Source of the DNA: Anastrepha obliqua | Taxonomy: Eukaryota; Arthropoda; Insecta; Diptera; Tephritidae | Reading direction: 5' to 3' | NCBI RefSeq assembly: GCF_027943255.1 | Contig: NC_072893.1 | Location: 88,605,784 to 88,669,783 of the forward strand | Length of the DNA: 64,000 nucleotides | In this document: one piece after another, positions 1 through 12,213 of the stretch | How positions within the stretch are numbered: the stretch's first letter is position 1 | Layout of the letters: the number at the start of each line of letters is the position of its first letter | The notes under the pieces: model-generated | What the model saw: the letters and a program-made list of their open reading frames with translations, nothing else | What the model was told of the DNA's origin: nothing | The model's database searches: none | Made by a program: the position numbers and the translations under genes

Positions 1-864
1 CGAATGTAAATGGAACAATAAAAAATTAAAATTACTCGTATGTGATACTTGTATATGTATGCATGTATGTAAGTAGTTCAAAGTTAATTCATTTTTTTCT
101 CTCTTCTTTGTTTACTTTCTATTGTTTCTACAGCTGTATTTTATTCACTATATAGATACTATACATATGTACGTATAAATAAATGTATTTAAAAGATTGC
201 AAATATCTTCACAAAATATGACATTTTATATCAAAAAATCTTTTTTACTTAACACTTTCTTTCTGATAGCCTTGCCGAGGCAATTTTGGTGGACTACGTG
301 TGTTCTAGTACGCCTGAGCTTTTTAATTTATTTCTTTGTATCGCAAGTAAGAAAAATTGTAAACTTAGAGCTTCTTATAAAAAGTTAAGCATTTTTTTCT
401 CATTTTAATGCTTGCTGGTCTAAGGTTCTCCGGTATATGTATGTATACTTGTATGCTCTAATTCCCCGTTGAATACAAATTCATAAAAATCTTATAAGTG
501 GACTCTTAATTAAAGTTACATATATTTCACCATTAAAAAAATGAATTCGTAATATATGTATGTACAAGCTTTAGTTTTTAAAGTTGTAAAACTCCTCAAA
601 TTGTTTGCCAAATTTATGGTCTTTGCTAAATCATAGACAGTGGCGAAGACAATGAGAGTATTGTGAATGTATATATTAGTAAAAAGTGTGAATGTATTTC
701 TATTGTATTTGCAAAACTATCCTGTGTAGACGCCAAATTAGAAACAAATGCGAGTAGGAGACTTCAAAACTTTGCATTTTTGCCGCATGATAAGTGGAAA
801 AATTTAGCTCTCGAAAAAACCTTGATTTAATGAAAAAACTTGATATCTTATGTTGGGGACACTC
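1..864. other. AT-rich intergenic stretch, nothing recognised
   Basis: No coding, RNA or transposon signature is visible. The stretch contains several short ATGT/ATGC runs typical of fly intergenic DNA. The short reading frames show no protein-like composition. Confidence 0.5.
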
Positions 865-865
865 T

Positions 866-2144
866 AAAGGGGTGCCTTTTATATTTCGTGATTAGAGAAC
901 AAAAACAAATTTTAATCATCGAAAATCACTTTATTGTTTTTCAAAATACTCTCCATGAAGATCTATACACTTTTGCATGCGGTTGAAACAATTGTCGAAG
1001 CACTTTTGTCACTCTGAATGAGGTACCGCCAAAACATGCATTCTGAATGCCGCAACCGCTTCTTCAGGTGTCGAAAAACGTTGACCTCTCAGTTTGTTTT
1101 TTACGTACGGGAATAAAAAGAAGTCATTCGGTGCCAAGTCAGGACTATACGGCGGATGACCCATTAATTCGATGTTTTGGGTGCTCAAAAATGCAGTTGT
1201 TTGAGCCGATGTGTGAGAGCTCGCATTGTCCTGGTGAAGAGTGATCCGTCTTTGGCGATTGGTTTTCCTAATTTCTTGGAAGACAACTGGCAAACAAATG
1301 GTTGTGTACTGTTCTGCGTTGTTCTAGTGGTACGGTTGCGACATGTCCAGTTTTTCCGAAAAAACAGGCGACCATTTGCTTGGAAGTGCTTCGGGCGCGA
1401 ACAACTTTTGTTGGATTTGGCTCATCTTGAAACACCCATACAGTCGACTTCTGTTTACTTTCGGGCTCATACGCGTAAATCCATGATTCATCACCTGTCA
1501 CGATATCATAGACGTGTTTCGAAGCCCCGCGATCGTATTTTTTGAGCATTTCCTTCGACCAATCGACACGAGCCTTTTTTTGAGCGATTGACAAATTGTA
1601 TGGGATCCAATGCGAACAAATTTTTTTGACAGTCAAATGTTTATGCAATATTGAATGTATGCTGGTCCCACTAATGCCTAAGATTGTCTCAATCTCACGA
1701 TAGGTCACATGACGATCTTGCAATATCAGTTCGCGCACAGCATCAATGGTTTTCCGAACAACAACTGATTTTGGACGACCTTCACGAAATTCGTCTTGGA
1801 GTGAACTACTACCACAATTGAATTCACCATACCATCGATAAACACTGGTCCTTGATGGAGCTTCATCGCCAAAAAATGAATTAAGTTCATCCATGCAATG
1901 TTGCTGAGTTAATCCACGTCGAAAGTTGTAAAAAATAATCGCACGAAAATGTTCACGATTTAATTCCATTTTTGGACCGAGATGAATCTTTTAAGTTACT
2001 GTAAACAACACAAATAGCGCTGGTATTTCAAAACGTTCTGAGTGCGTAAAAGCCAAAAAATGTCAAACTTTGCGATACAGCTGTCAGTTGTCAGATTGCA
2101 ACACCAGGGTTGCCAAATCCTGCCAAATAAAAGGAACTTTCAAA
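866..2144 (-). mobile_element. mariner (D,D34D) element, copy 1, decayed
   Basis: This copy aligns along its whole length with the intact mariner at 56517-57808. Its left inverted repeat carries the same GGGGTGCCTTTTATAT core as the intact copy, but the outermost bases and the TA are altered. The right inverted repeat (about 2118-2144) is strongly mutated. The element lies on the same strand as copy 2, about 55 kb away. It cannot be autonomous because the transposase is broken and one TIR is lost. Confidence 0.9.
1009..1969 (-). pseudogene. mariner transposase pseudogene (copy 1)
   Basis: Reading right to left, the N-terminal 220 or so residues (helix-turn-helix region, first catalytic D in TGDESW) are open from the ATG at 1967-1969. 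A 14-bp deletion at about 1309, relative to copy 2, then shifts the frame. The rest continues in another frame with the second catalytic D (HQDNASSH) and the SPDLAPND block. A GGA-to-TGA nonsense change at 1009-1011 removes the last 27 or so codons. Outside these lesions it is nearly identical to copy 2, so inactivation looks recent. This call is direct sequence comparison within the window. Confidence 0.93.
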
Positions 2145-2361
2145 CTTTATACAAAATTTAAAAAAATATATATATAAAAAAACAAGAATTTTTATGAAAT
2201 TTTAATACTTTTTAATCAGAACTATTTTTTTATTTCCTGTATGTAGTTTTATAGCCCATTTGATTTAATTACATTCTCTTGCTAAACATCTCTTGGCTAG
2301 GTAAATTATAGGAAATCTTGATAAAACTCCTCTTGATACACAGGAAATATGAATTACTAAA

Positions 2362-2435
2362 AAACATTATTTTGAGTGATGGAAATTTTTATTTTGAGCA
2401 TAAAACGCTAGGGTGATTAATTTTACGCCACCTTG
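2362..2435 (+). repeat. solo 3' end of a mariner-family element
   Basis: The block reads ATTTTGAGTGATGG, then TTTTATTTTGAG, and ends in GGGTGATTAATTTTACGCC-ACCTTG before TA. It matches the 3' terminal block of the decayed mariner at 58325-59404 and the solo ends at 13852, 18571 and 52862. This copy lacks the middle of the block. No transposase remains beside it. Confidence 0.7.
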
Positions 2436-3780
2436 TACAAAACAGCATCGCACGTTTATTGATCGAAATTTATGTTGAGTGAGGATTTCCTAAAAGCATA
2501 CGAAACTTAATAGTTTCAGGAATGTATATGCAGGAAAAATTCAGTATCTGCAGTTGACATAGAACATTAAATTGAGGTAGTAATAAAAATAATATACTAA
2601 TATTAATAATAATATTATGTATAATAGTGATAATAATAATAATAATAAAATTAAAAAACTTAGAGATGCAAGCCGGAAATCTAAGTGAAAATGCTATATG
2701 CTTGAAGAAAGCCGATCCAACCATCTGGTAACTCGGTTATAGGAGAGATGTTATTTTGCCGAATTTTAAAGATTTTTATTACATTTTTCGTTATAGCAAA
2801 GTACGAGTAGCAAAGTTCATTGGCCCTTAGTATCTTGTTTTAGTACTTGCGTACGACATCATCTCAGCTTCTATAACATCAATTATAAAAGCAAAAGTAA
2901 AACCAAATAAAGGTTATTTTTACTAAAAATTTTAATGGCTCGAACTTTGGTGCAATTGAAGTTGACTGCATTTCTGGCGGCTCTAGAGGTTTTAGGTCAA
3001 AAATCTTAAAATGTGGTACCGTCTAGTGCCCACGCTGCATAAATCTTAGTTGTATATTTTTTACGATGCTGTTTTACTTTTGAAAGCGTTTCCACTTTTC
3101 CTTTTTTCAACCTTTCGCTATCTCGCAACTTCTCGGTTTTACCTGAGCTTGGACTACACCAATACAAAATTTATTAAAAAGTTTCATTTTTTTCTTGTTT
3201 TTGTAATTCCGACAATGTTGTTGTAGTGACAGTTCTTTGCAATTATTTTTTTATACACTGGAAACTTGACTGACAGTAACATTATTGTGTCGCAGCTATG
3301 ATAAAATTAACATTATTTTTCTACCCAAGCCCATTAGTGAATAAGCGTATTAACATTTTTTTCTCATAACGTTTGCATATAACAACCTAACGGTGACGAG
3401 GCATATGCACTAGATATTTTGCAGACATATAAATATATACATTTTTTTTTTTTTTTGTTATTTTTATATTATTTATATGTATGTAAACTAATGCAGCGCT
3501 AGCTTGGGAGGCTTTCGACTGGGATATGCAGGCAAATTATATCTCTAAGGTGCAACGAATTATATATCATTCGAAAGGTATTTTGATGCTGAAGGGAAGA
3601 AATTAGATCAAACTTCAAACTAGTTTAATATAAAGCGAAAAAAGCAAATATAAAAATGTCAAATGTGAAAATATGAACTAAACGAACGTATTTATTAGCG
3701 GTTTAAGAAAACGATTTAGATGGCGGGACAAGTACAGCACTCAGGCAACTTAAGTCCATTGTACTGCACTCGGGTTCCCT
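2436..3780. other. intergenic stretch with AAT-rich and poly-T tracts
   Basis: An irregular AAT/ATA trinucleotide run occupies about 2580-2650, and a pure T tract lies near 3443-3456. Nothing else is recognised. Confidence 0.5.
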
Positions 3781-3789
3781 CTTTAATTT

Positions 3790-4620
3790 TCTTTAAATCT
3801 ATCCAAATTCCGAATAAATCTGAGTTGATCTTGTGATGCTAAGGAGCCAAGGTGGTCGTTTCTTAACACATCAGTGCCAAAGAGCGCAAACCTGTTTCGA
3901 GTGAAGGCCGTCACGTCCTCCAGGACTCAAGTACCCTTGAAGTGGTTGGAAGGGTGTCTAAGGCCATGAGCGCAACTTTGCTGTCGCCGCAGATACATAG
4001 GATCCGCCTCTACAGCTGTTTTCCATAAAAAAGTTCATTGCTTCTTGAAAAGCAAACACCTCCGCTTGAAACACAGATGCGTACATTGCAAGAGCAAAGT
4101 GTAGGTTTTCCCTCTGGATTCCACCTAGACATCAGAGCCAGAACAGTGCTCGGTCCTGGAGCCATCCTTGAAAATGCGAAAACAGTGTCGGACTCATTTT
4201 CATAGTTTGACCACAATTGAGCCTTTGCCAGCACCATACTGTAACTCTTTTTAAGTACGACTTCCTGATGGCATGGAGTCAAGGGATATAGAGAGAATTG
4301 TTGGATTGAAATCCATACCTTCTCTGTTGTCTTGGTAGGGTTTGCCAATAGGCCATTAGCACAGCACTAAGTATCAATCATATCCAGAGTTTTCTGAATT
4401 TTTCTATTAACAAACGGGCAACGTCGGAGCGAACACTCCAACATCATTTACGGTCCTGAGTAGAGGATCGATCACCATGCACCAGAGCAATGGAGGCACC
4501 ATACCACCTCGGGGGCAGCCTCTATTAACCCCGGATGGCACCAGCAGATTTTCCTCTGCTCGCACCATGACGATTCTTTGGGCTAGCATCGAACGAATCC
4601 AATTCACTAGCACCAAGATT
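3790..4620 (-). mobile_element. decayed non-LTR retrotransposon with RT and RNase H pieces
   Basis: Reading right to left, 4616-4407 encodes an RT segment with the motif RGCPRGGMVPPLLWC followed by a conserved acidic stretch (MVIDPLL), the region before the YADD box. At about 4350 comes GLLANPTKTTEKVW, which resembles the post-catalytic 'NP.KT' motif. About 4170-4010 then gives RNase H-like text (FSRMAPG, then VFQAEVFAFQEA across a frame change). This order, RT then RNase H, fits the R1/LOA/I-type LINEs. Several frameshifts and a deletion between RT and RNase H make it a relic. The clade assignment is inference. Confidence 0.75.
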
Positions 4621-4639
4621 TAGATTAAGATTAATACAA

Positions 4640-4900
4640 CGATGAACCAAAATATAAAGATACGTAAAGATAAAGGCAAGGACAGGGTAAATTTAAATTC
4701 TTAATAGAAGGAATAGTAATGATAAAGATATTGATAGAAATGGGCTTAGAGATAGCGATAGAGATAAAGATGAAAGTGAGGATGAAGATAAACATAAAGC
4801 AAAAAGGGAAAGAAAAGAACATAATAGAAATAGGAACAGAGACAGAAAAAGAGAGGGATAGGATAAAAATAACGAGATAAAGATAAAATAATGCTATATA
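4640..4900 (+). repeat. purine-rich GATA/AAGA low-complexity tract
   Basis: About 260 bp of almost pure purine-plus-T sequence on the + strand, made of degenerate GATAAAGATA/GAGATAGA hexamers. The open frame on the other strand is a by-product of the composition. Confidence 0.75.
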
Positions 4901-6112
4901 CATATCTAGTAGTATGTGCAAATGTTCAGAATAATTAATTTAGCCATATCTGTCTATCCGTCCGTATACTCGATAAATCGAAAAAAAAAAAAAATCAAAA
5001 TATCTTCATTCGAATGCGTTAACAAATTGCATTTAACAAAAAGTAAGTTTGCATTGACAATTAGCATCAACATGTAACGGTAATTTTAAAAATATAGTAA
5101 GTAAAATATTTCAGTAATTAAATAAGCAAATGCACTAAAATATCGTAAAGAGTAGCCAGATAAAAACGATAGTAAGTGAAGTTTAAAAGAAACATCAACG
5201 GTGTGAGATATTTGATATTGCCTCTGGCTTTATTTTGAAGCTACGATCCTGCCATTAAGTCGGTTTTAAAACTTCAGATTTTAAAAATTCAAAGGGCGGG
5301 CCCAATATGGCGGACATAATGTCAAAAATTTTCCAGATTGATGTCAAAGTTGAAGTTGAAAGTTTGTTTTCAGTTCGTATTCGAAATTTTCAATTTAATT
5401 TTTTGGCACAAATCTGTAAATTTTTCTGCTTGCAGCATTAAATATATTTTTATGGAGAAACGGTTAACCTTGGATCGGCGAACGCAGATAGTCCTCCGCG
5501 CTCTATTTCTGAAAAAGTTAATTGTATCAAAAAATGTTTAAATAAAATTTGTAGAAAATTGTATGCTCCAAATTTTTAAACTGAACTAAAATATCAAAAA
5601 AGAAATAGGAGGTAAGATATTTGCAAACAACTGGTTTTTATGAGCTTTGACCTTTAATATTTTATGACGCGAACACGAGGTTTAAGTGACTTTTGAAACA
5701 ACTTTTCAGAACGTCAAAATTAAGATTAATTCTCATTTTAAGACGATGCCCTTTATGTGAGTGAACTAGTGGAACAATTTTTTGGGTTCAAATTAAAAAG
5801 TGCACAAAAAGTGCATATCGTAGTTACTTAACACATATGATAACTTATGATTAAAATCTTTTGTTCTTACATCTAAAATAAAAATAAAAAAATAACTCAT
5901 TATAACATTAAATCTTATCATTAAAAAAAAAAACATACTGAATAACCAAATTGTTTATAATATCAAAGAAGTCCCAGAATCGTTCTCAATGAATATTATA
6001 CAAAGCTTCAGAAGTATATCGAATCATTTAAATAATAGAAGCTTCATAAAAAAAAAAATTTTAACTGCTTTTTTAGCCAAAATCTCAAGCTTCTGCCCCA
6101 TGTATGTATGTA
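4901..6112. other. intergenic AT-rich stretch, nothing recognised
   Basis: No domain-like translation, inverted repeat or RNA signature was found on either strand. Confidence 0.45.
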
Positions 6113-6562
6113 TAGTGGGGCGGGTCGATTTAAAAATCGCTCATTGCTCTGTGAAAATCGTATTCTAGGGATCAAAATAAGAAACTTTGCCGAAGGAACC
6201 ATACCTCTGTTGTCCCCCAATTTCAAAATATCACCATTTTTGGCCTTTACATGAAAAAATCAGCTAAATGGCTATGTTTTTTCTTTATTTTTCTTTATTT
6301 ATAATAATATTTATTATTTATTTATAATAATATCTATTTTTTCTCTTAAGAAATTTATTTAGTCAGAACATATTTAATGAAAAAATTAATTTAAGTGAGT
6401 TATAGAAAAGAAACTAAAATGTTCGACCCAAATTGGGGGACATCAGAATTCGTTTAAGAGGTATGGTTCCTTCGGCAAAGTTTCTTATTTTGATCCCTGG
6501 AATATGATTTTCACAGATCAATGGGCGATTTTTTTGGCTCCCCACAAATCGACCCGGCCTAA
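6113..6562. mobile_element. foldback element A, copy 1 (long inverted repeats)
   Basis: The left arm (about 6113-6240) begins CGGGTCGATTT and carries CTCTGTGAAAATCGTATTC, AACTTTGCCGAAGGAACCAT and GTCCCCCAATTT. The right arm (about 6420-6562) is its reverse complement, ending AAATCGACCCGG-CCTAA. The arms are about 130-140 bp and enclose a 180-bp AT-rich spacer containing TTTATTTATAATAAT repeats. There is no transposase. A second, truncated copy lies at 45412-45826. The structure fits a non-autonomous foldback/MITE element. The superfamily is unknown. Confidence 0.85.
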
Positions 6563-8363
6563 TGTATAGCATGTAGTTTTGTTTGTCTTGCCGGAAGCAC
6601 ACTTTGTGTATCGATATTGTCGAAGTCTGCCCACAGAAATTTGGTTAATATCGCTCTATTCGAAGACCATTGTCGGTATCGTCTTCTTTATTTCGAAAAA
6701 ATAAGAAGCAGTCACTCTTTGTAGATGTATTGATGTTTGGTTGAACACTTGAAGATTGCGTTCGCTCCAATAATTTTGCTTGTCGACACTGCCCAAAAAT
6801 GAGTCTCATAGTTTAATAATAATATTTTCTGGATGTAGTGAACTCATTATGGAAAGGCCTGTTCGCAATATCCATTTCCCAAAACTTGCCTCATTTGCAC
6901 AAAAAAAATCTGTGTATGTAAATGCAGGTGACCACTAGAATAAATACTCGCGTTTTTTAAGAATCTTCCTCTTAGATGCTAAAATTGTCTGGTTAGCGAA
7001 AATATTTGATCTTTTCATGTTTAACTACTCCAAATATTTGTTCCAAAGATGAATATGATTAACAGCTTTTACGATTTTTTCAATAATTACAGACTTTTTA
7101 GTGCCATTCAGAAGCTTTGAAATATGTACTCGTAAAAAAGTACACTTTCACCGGCAAAAGATTTGCACTCAACAAAAAACACAACAAATGCTAACGCTAA
7201 CTTCAAATAGTGGCAGCATATCTGGCAATCAACATCCAAAGTACAACTTACAGAAATATCCGGATGCATTTCTGTTTATTTCGCTTCTGCTTGGAGTTGC
7301 ATAAGTATACATTTTTTTTTACTATTATATTTAGAAATTTTCGATTATTCACTATTTATAGCACTCCATGTAAAAGTGTAATATTTTTTATTAACTTCCA
7401 CACATCTGGCGAGCTCGAAACCATGCATGACCTTATGGAACCTTACAAAATATTTTGACAGCCTGATGCTTTTAACTTTGACAGCTACTGAAAAATAACA
7501 ATTGGAAAGGCTCCCATTTCAATCTGGTTACCCTATTTGAAGATTAAGCGCATTAAAAAATCGTGAAAAACGGGCGAGGCAAATAAATATGTATGCATGT
7601 ATGCATGTAAATATGTCTATTACAAAAACCTCTTCTTTAATTTGATGTTTCATGCCCACAATGAACTTCAAACCCGGTCTCACTGATTGATAGTCAAACA
7701 CAACTTTTTCGGCTACGGCATCCGCCTCGGTTTTCTTATTTGCATTATTTAAGATAAAGGTATCTGTATGCATGTATGTATGTACGTCCAATTATAGGTA
7801 TAGCATTATCGACTAACTCATATATTTACCAAGCCGAAACATTGAAGATAAAAGTGAGAAACAGCTTTTGATTTATGTCGTGTGTCTAATATTTAATCTT
7901 GAAGATTACATACTAAAACCGTGTTTACAAATGTACATATTAGTATTTTTAATTATCTTTGTTGAGAGTCACAAGTAAACAAACAAATCAATTGTATGCA
8001 CCCGCATAGCCAAGTTGTTTCCAAATCTTGATGGATGAATAGAAGTTAAAGATGTGAATAAATTTGTTTTGCTGTAAAATGCAGAGGCATATAAATAAGC
8101 TAGACTGAAAAAACTATTCACTGCAGAAAAAATTTTAACTAGCGGATGCTTTTTTGAGAAGACTTAGAAATTTTGTTTTCTCAAAAATACAAAACATTCA
8201 GTGAAATAGTCAAAAATGTGAGCCGATCTGTCATTATAAATTACCTTTAACTCTTTTTGTTTTTTGTTTTCTTAACTGTCTGAAAACATAAATTTACTAT
8301 GTAGTTTCGAAAGTACGGCAACGTTGGCTTAAGGTCCTCGCCTCATTTGAAATGCTGTTTTTG
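6563..8363. other. intergenic stretch, nothing recognised
   Basis: AT-rich, with short ATGC/ATGT microsatellite-like runs near 7590 and 7770. No coding or transposon signature was identified. Confidence 0.45.
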
Positions 8364-8883
8364 GGTGTTTCTTTAAAAGCGTGTAAAACGGAAACGAAAA
8401 AAGGCTTTTTTTTTGGTTTTAGTATTTTATTTCATAATCCATTGTTAAAAAATAAAAATTTGTTTTTGGTCATACGAGGTTCGTCCAAAAAATTGTCAGC
8501 CTTCAAAAAATAGTCTTCCAAAACAAGGTATGTCGCTGGCGGCACGGATTCCGGGACTCACAGGTGTCTGAAATCAAAAAGACAAAAAGATGGAAACCCG
8601 GTTTTGACTCTAAAGGTCCGAAAAAAATACTAAATTTTTTTCTAAATAATCTGTGTTATTTAAATTTTATTTCAGCAAAATCGGTTCAGTAGAACCGGCT
8701 ATGTCTGTGTCCATTGTCCATGTGAAGACCATCAATTCTTGAAGGCTGACAACTTTTTGAGTGAGCCTCGTATGACCAAAAGCAAATTTTTGTTTTTTAA
8801 CAAAAGATTATGAAATAAAATATTCAAAACAAAAATAAAATATCTTTTTTCGTTTCTGTTGTACAGGCTTTTAAAGAAACACC
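8364..8883. mobile_element. foldback element B (about 145-bp inverted arms)
   Basis: The left arm (8364-8506) runs from GGTGTTTCTTTAAAAGC through ATTTTATTTCATAATC and GGTCATACGAGG to GTCAGCCTTCAA. The right arm (8739-8883) is its reverse complement, with scattered mismatches and small indels. The 230-bp spacer is unrelated, and no transposase is present. No other copy was seen in the window. Arm similarity is high enough that an intramolecular hairpin is expected when single-stranded. Confidence 0.85.
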
Positions 8884-11519
8884 GAAAAAATAGTTCACCT
8901 TCTGAATAATTCAGTTAACTGTCCTACCCCCATAAGGGTCTCGGGTCTTGATATTTTATGTTGGAATTCCAAAGCAGAATCCCTTCAAATTTGTTCCTTT
9001 GACTAGAAACCCGTCTGAGTTGAATGGCGTTCCTGATTTTGACCCTTCCTTATTTTGTGGGGCTATCCGTAGCTTATTATGTGATTGTTTTCATTTTACT
9101 ATTATATATTGTATTTGTTTTATCATCAGTAGGAATTTTGTGCATATCGCTGAATCAATAAGTGAATAAATATATTAAGTAAAGCAAAAAAATCAAGAAA
9201 GTTAGTTCAATTTTTTCCAACAGAGGATGAATTGCTTTTTATACTAAAAAGTCAAAGTCAATTTTATTTTTCTTGATACACAAACAGATTTTTTTGCCTC
9301 CACTTCATATGTTTCACAGGAACTTACAAATTTCGAAAAACCCGAGCGTTTTTCAACAATTTTTAAAAGTGCATTGAATGCAAATTTTTGCATAATAAGA
9401 GAGCATATTTGGCGTACGTTTCAAAAACTTAGTCAGCTTATGCATTTGTTCGACACATATGCCTTTTGAAAGTTTTCTATGCCTAGAAAACACAATTTAA
9501 TTGCATATTTACAAGCAGTTTATATAAATTTGGGTATGAGTAAAAATACTGTAGAGAGAGGTTTAGTATCAGCTCACGTCGAATTCGGAAAACGACTTAC
9601 ATGACTTTTTCTTCGTAAAGACGTTGAAAATACTTTATGAAATTTTGATACATTGCAATTAAGGTATACTATATTTGCAGTAGCCCACAAGCTCCAGAAT
9701 TCACCCTCAAATCCCACTTTATTATCGATGCAGTCCAAAATAGCATTTGTTGTAGTGATTGTCAGTTTAATACCAAGGCTGGCGTTCGACAGGCGCTAAT
9801 GCTGATTCCAGAGAAAGGAAAGCGCTTTCATTTGAGTGCTTATATTTAATTCATAACATTCAGCAACCAAGTCAGCCCATACAGTGGATTGTGCCAACTA
9901 TCTGCTTGATAACAAACGGTCTTTCCTCCATCACCTCCATCAATACCAGACCCATCCGCTTTGTTTCCTTATCCAATTTACACACATACTTGACAACACA
10001 GAAAGAATGGCGCAGTTATTGTCACCATCACCAGCAATGGTTCGCTCTTTTGCATACCAGCTGTTAATTGAGTGGTTACGTTTTCCTTTTATTTTCTCTC
10101 AACTGAAAATTTATAAGAACCCTCCGTAGACCTCTAAGCCCCGAATATGACCCCTAAATAGAGTCAAGCCCTGAGCAGGCATTTGTAGATTCCCGCCTAA
10201 CAATTGCCTCGACTCACCGAACAGCTGCACCATTTGCGCCATATGCAACACCATATAAATTGCATGCATTTTACTTGCTGCCTTTCTAAATTAATTGCAA
10301 TTGCCAACAGATCCGTTGGTCAGTGTTGAGTTAAATGAAATGTCAGTACACATTGCGTAATTGTTAATAATTTTCAATTGATACTATTTTGTTGCAATTG
10401 TTGTAATTGCTGTCTGCTCTTTATTTACATTGCGCTGCGACAGTCAAGTACAGGCAATCAACAGCCGCACCAGCAAAACGAGTTCTGAGTTGGCTGTACG
10501 ACTTCTTATCACTGGCATTGTGTGCTTTTAGTTTTTTAAAACCGCTCGCTTAAATGTGAAAAAAATGTAACTCAATGTGAAACACAGAAGTTTCTTTTGT
10601 TTGCATTGTGCTTTTTTTAACAATTATAAGTTTTTGTGCGCATGCCGATATCAGCTGTTATGAAAGTTTTTAGGTTTCATTTCATTTATATAAATTGATA
10701 AGGCAATAAAATTTTATATTAATAACATCTTCTATTGAACAAAAATGTACTTGTTGAGTACGTAGATATTTAGCCATCATATTTTGCCCTATTGGCCGAA
10801 AGGCTTTAATCAAAGCGATAGTCAATGGAATAGTCACGTGCCGACTAGTGATGTCTACCACCACAACAAAGGTGCCGTCAGCAATCATTTTGAAAAAGGA
10901 AACATTAACATTAATAGTCAGATTGCGAATATCGTAAAACAAATCAATTTGAAAGTTACTTTCACCTTGCCAGCGTTGCAGTAGCAAGTTTTCCTGTTTC
11001 TGGAAAGCGCCATGGAGGCATTCAAGTGTTGGCGTGTGACATTGTAGGCGAATCGATATCGAATGGCAAGCAAATGCTGACTAAAATATCAAAAATATTA
11101 ATTAATTATTTTCTTCTGCAAAAAAATATGAAAGGAATGTGAGCCTATGTAGTTTTTTACGTATTTTAGCAGTTGGTGAAAAAATCTCAATGCAGCTGCA
11201 ATGCAGATTCGGACCAGATATTTTTTGTAATGACAAGCTTTCAGTGCCACTTTTTGGGAAAATTTATTATATTATATTTTCTTAATAGTTATAACTAATT
11301 GAAATGTTTATAATGCTGCCTTACTTTACTTTTTTCTTATTCAAAATGTACAATTTTTTTTTGTTTTGAAGTTTTATAAACCTTTAAGTTTTAGAAAATG
11401 AGAATATAAAGAATATTTTAATTTAAATTTAATAAAAAATATTTAAATTGTTTATAAACTAAGGAAATTTCCTTGTTATGTATGATTATTGCACGAGAGT
11501 CGGGTAAAACGCCGTGCAA
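8884..11519. other. intergenic stretch, one possible RTE scrap
   Basis: Mostly featureless. At about 9905-9985 (minus) the motif ACCAGACCCAT-CCGCTTTG followed by TTATCCAATTT resembles the RTE copy at 54089-54125 and may be a tiny relic of it. Reading frames at 9884-10129 and 10682-10987 show no family resemblance. Confidence 0.35.
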
Positions 11520-11940
11520 AAATAAAAATCACTTAATTGCTTGGGGTAACCTTCTTTATTTTTCGACATAATCTTCTTTTAGGCTTAAACACTTCATCTA
11601 ACGCTGTTCTTGTTGTAGTTTGTTGATCCCATCCGAATAATAAGATTTGTTGAAGTCTGAAAAAAATCCTTCGCTTCTGCATAACCTCCACTTCTACAAA
11701 TTGGGAAACAAATAGTAGTCCGAGGAATTCAAAGCAGCCAAGTCTGGAGAAAAGGGGAGATACGAATTGGAACCCTATTTCCATTAATTTTGCGACCACA
11801 ACTGCTGGAGCGTGAGCTGGTGTGTTGTCGCGGTAAGAAAGGAAAATCGCTCGACTTCCTCGATTCAAACGAATGCCAAACAAGAAGAAATTTACCGATC
11901 TGGCTGAAACTTCGCGAGCATTCTTATATTTTCCCAATAA
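11520..11940 (-). pseudogene. mariner-like transposase C-terminal relic
   Basis: Read across frames on the minus strand, this gives RDNTPAHAPAVVVAKLMEIGF (the second catalytic D block), then a remnant of the PYSPDLA region, then FNKSYYSDGINKLQQ and MKCLSLKEDYVEK. The last piece matches the usual mariner C-terminus (..GIKKLE..W.KCI.L.GDYVEK). At least two frame changes are needed and the N-terminal half is missing. A shorter piece of the same family lies at 55575-55725. Confidence 0.75.
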
Positions 11941-12213
11941 GTCTTTACCTCTGAGTTTAACTTGTGGTTACATTGAAAATTAACCTATTTCTTAAACTCT
12001 CAAAATTTATTTTCAACACACGCCCTGAATAAGAATCTTTCTCAAGAAAAGCGAACAAAAATGTTCTTACCCAACTTTGGTTCTCAATTTAATTTCAAAT
12101 GTTAGTCTTGCTTTGGTGTCGCTAATAATAACTCGAAACAGTAAAAACTAAATTTGATTTGGAGTTCCTCTTGATTTTTTACTTATTTACAAATACGGGC
12201 ATATGTATGGAAT

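Noticed and set aside
4631..4921. Hydrophobic 96-aa protein on the minus strand
   Set aside because: It is the translation of a purine-rich low-complexity tract (poly-I/F/S/L), not a gene.
10682..10987. 101-aa minus-strand frame
   Set aside because: Open in both directions over the same DNA with no recognisable motif.
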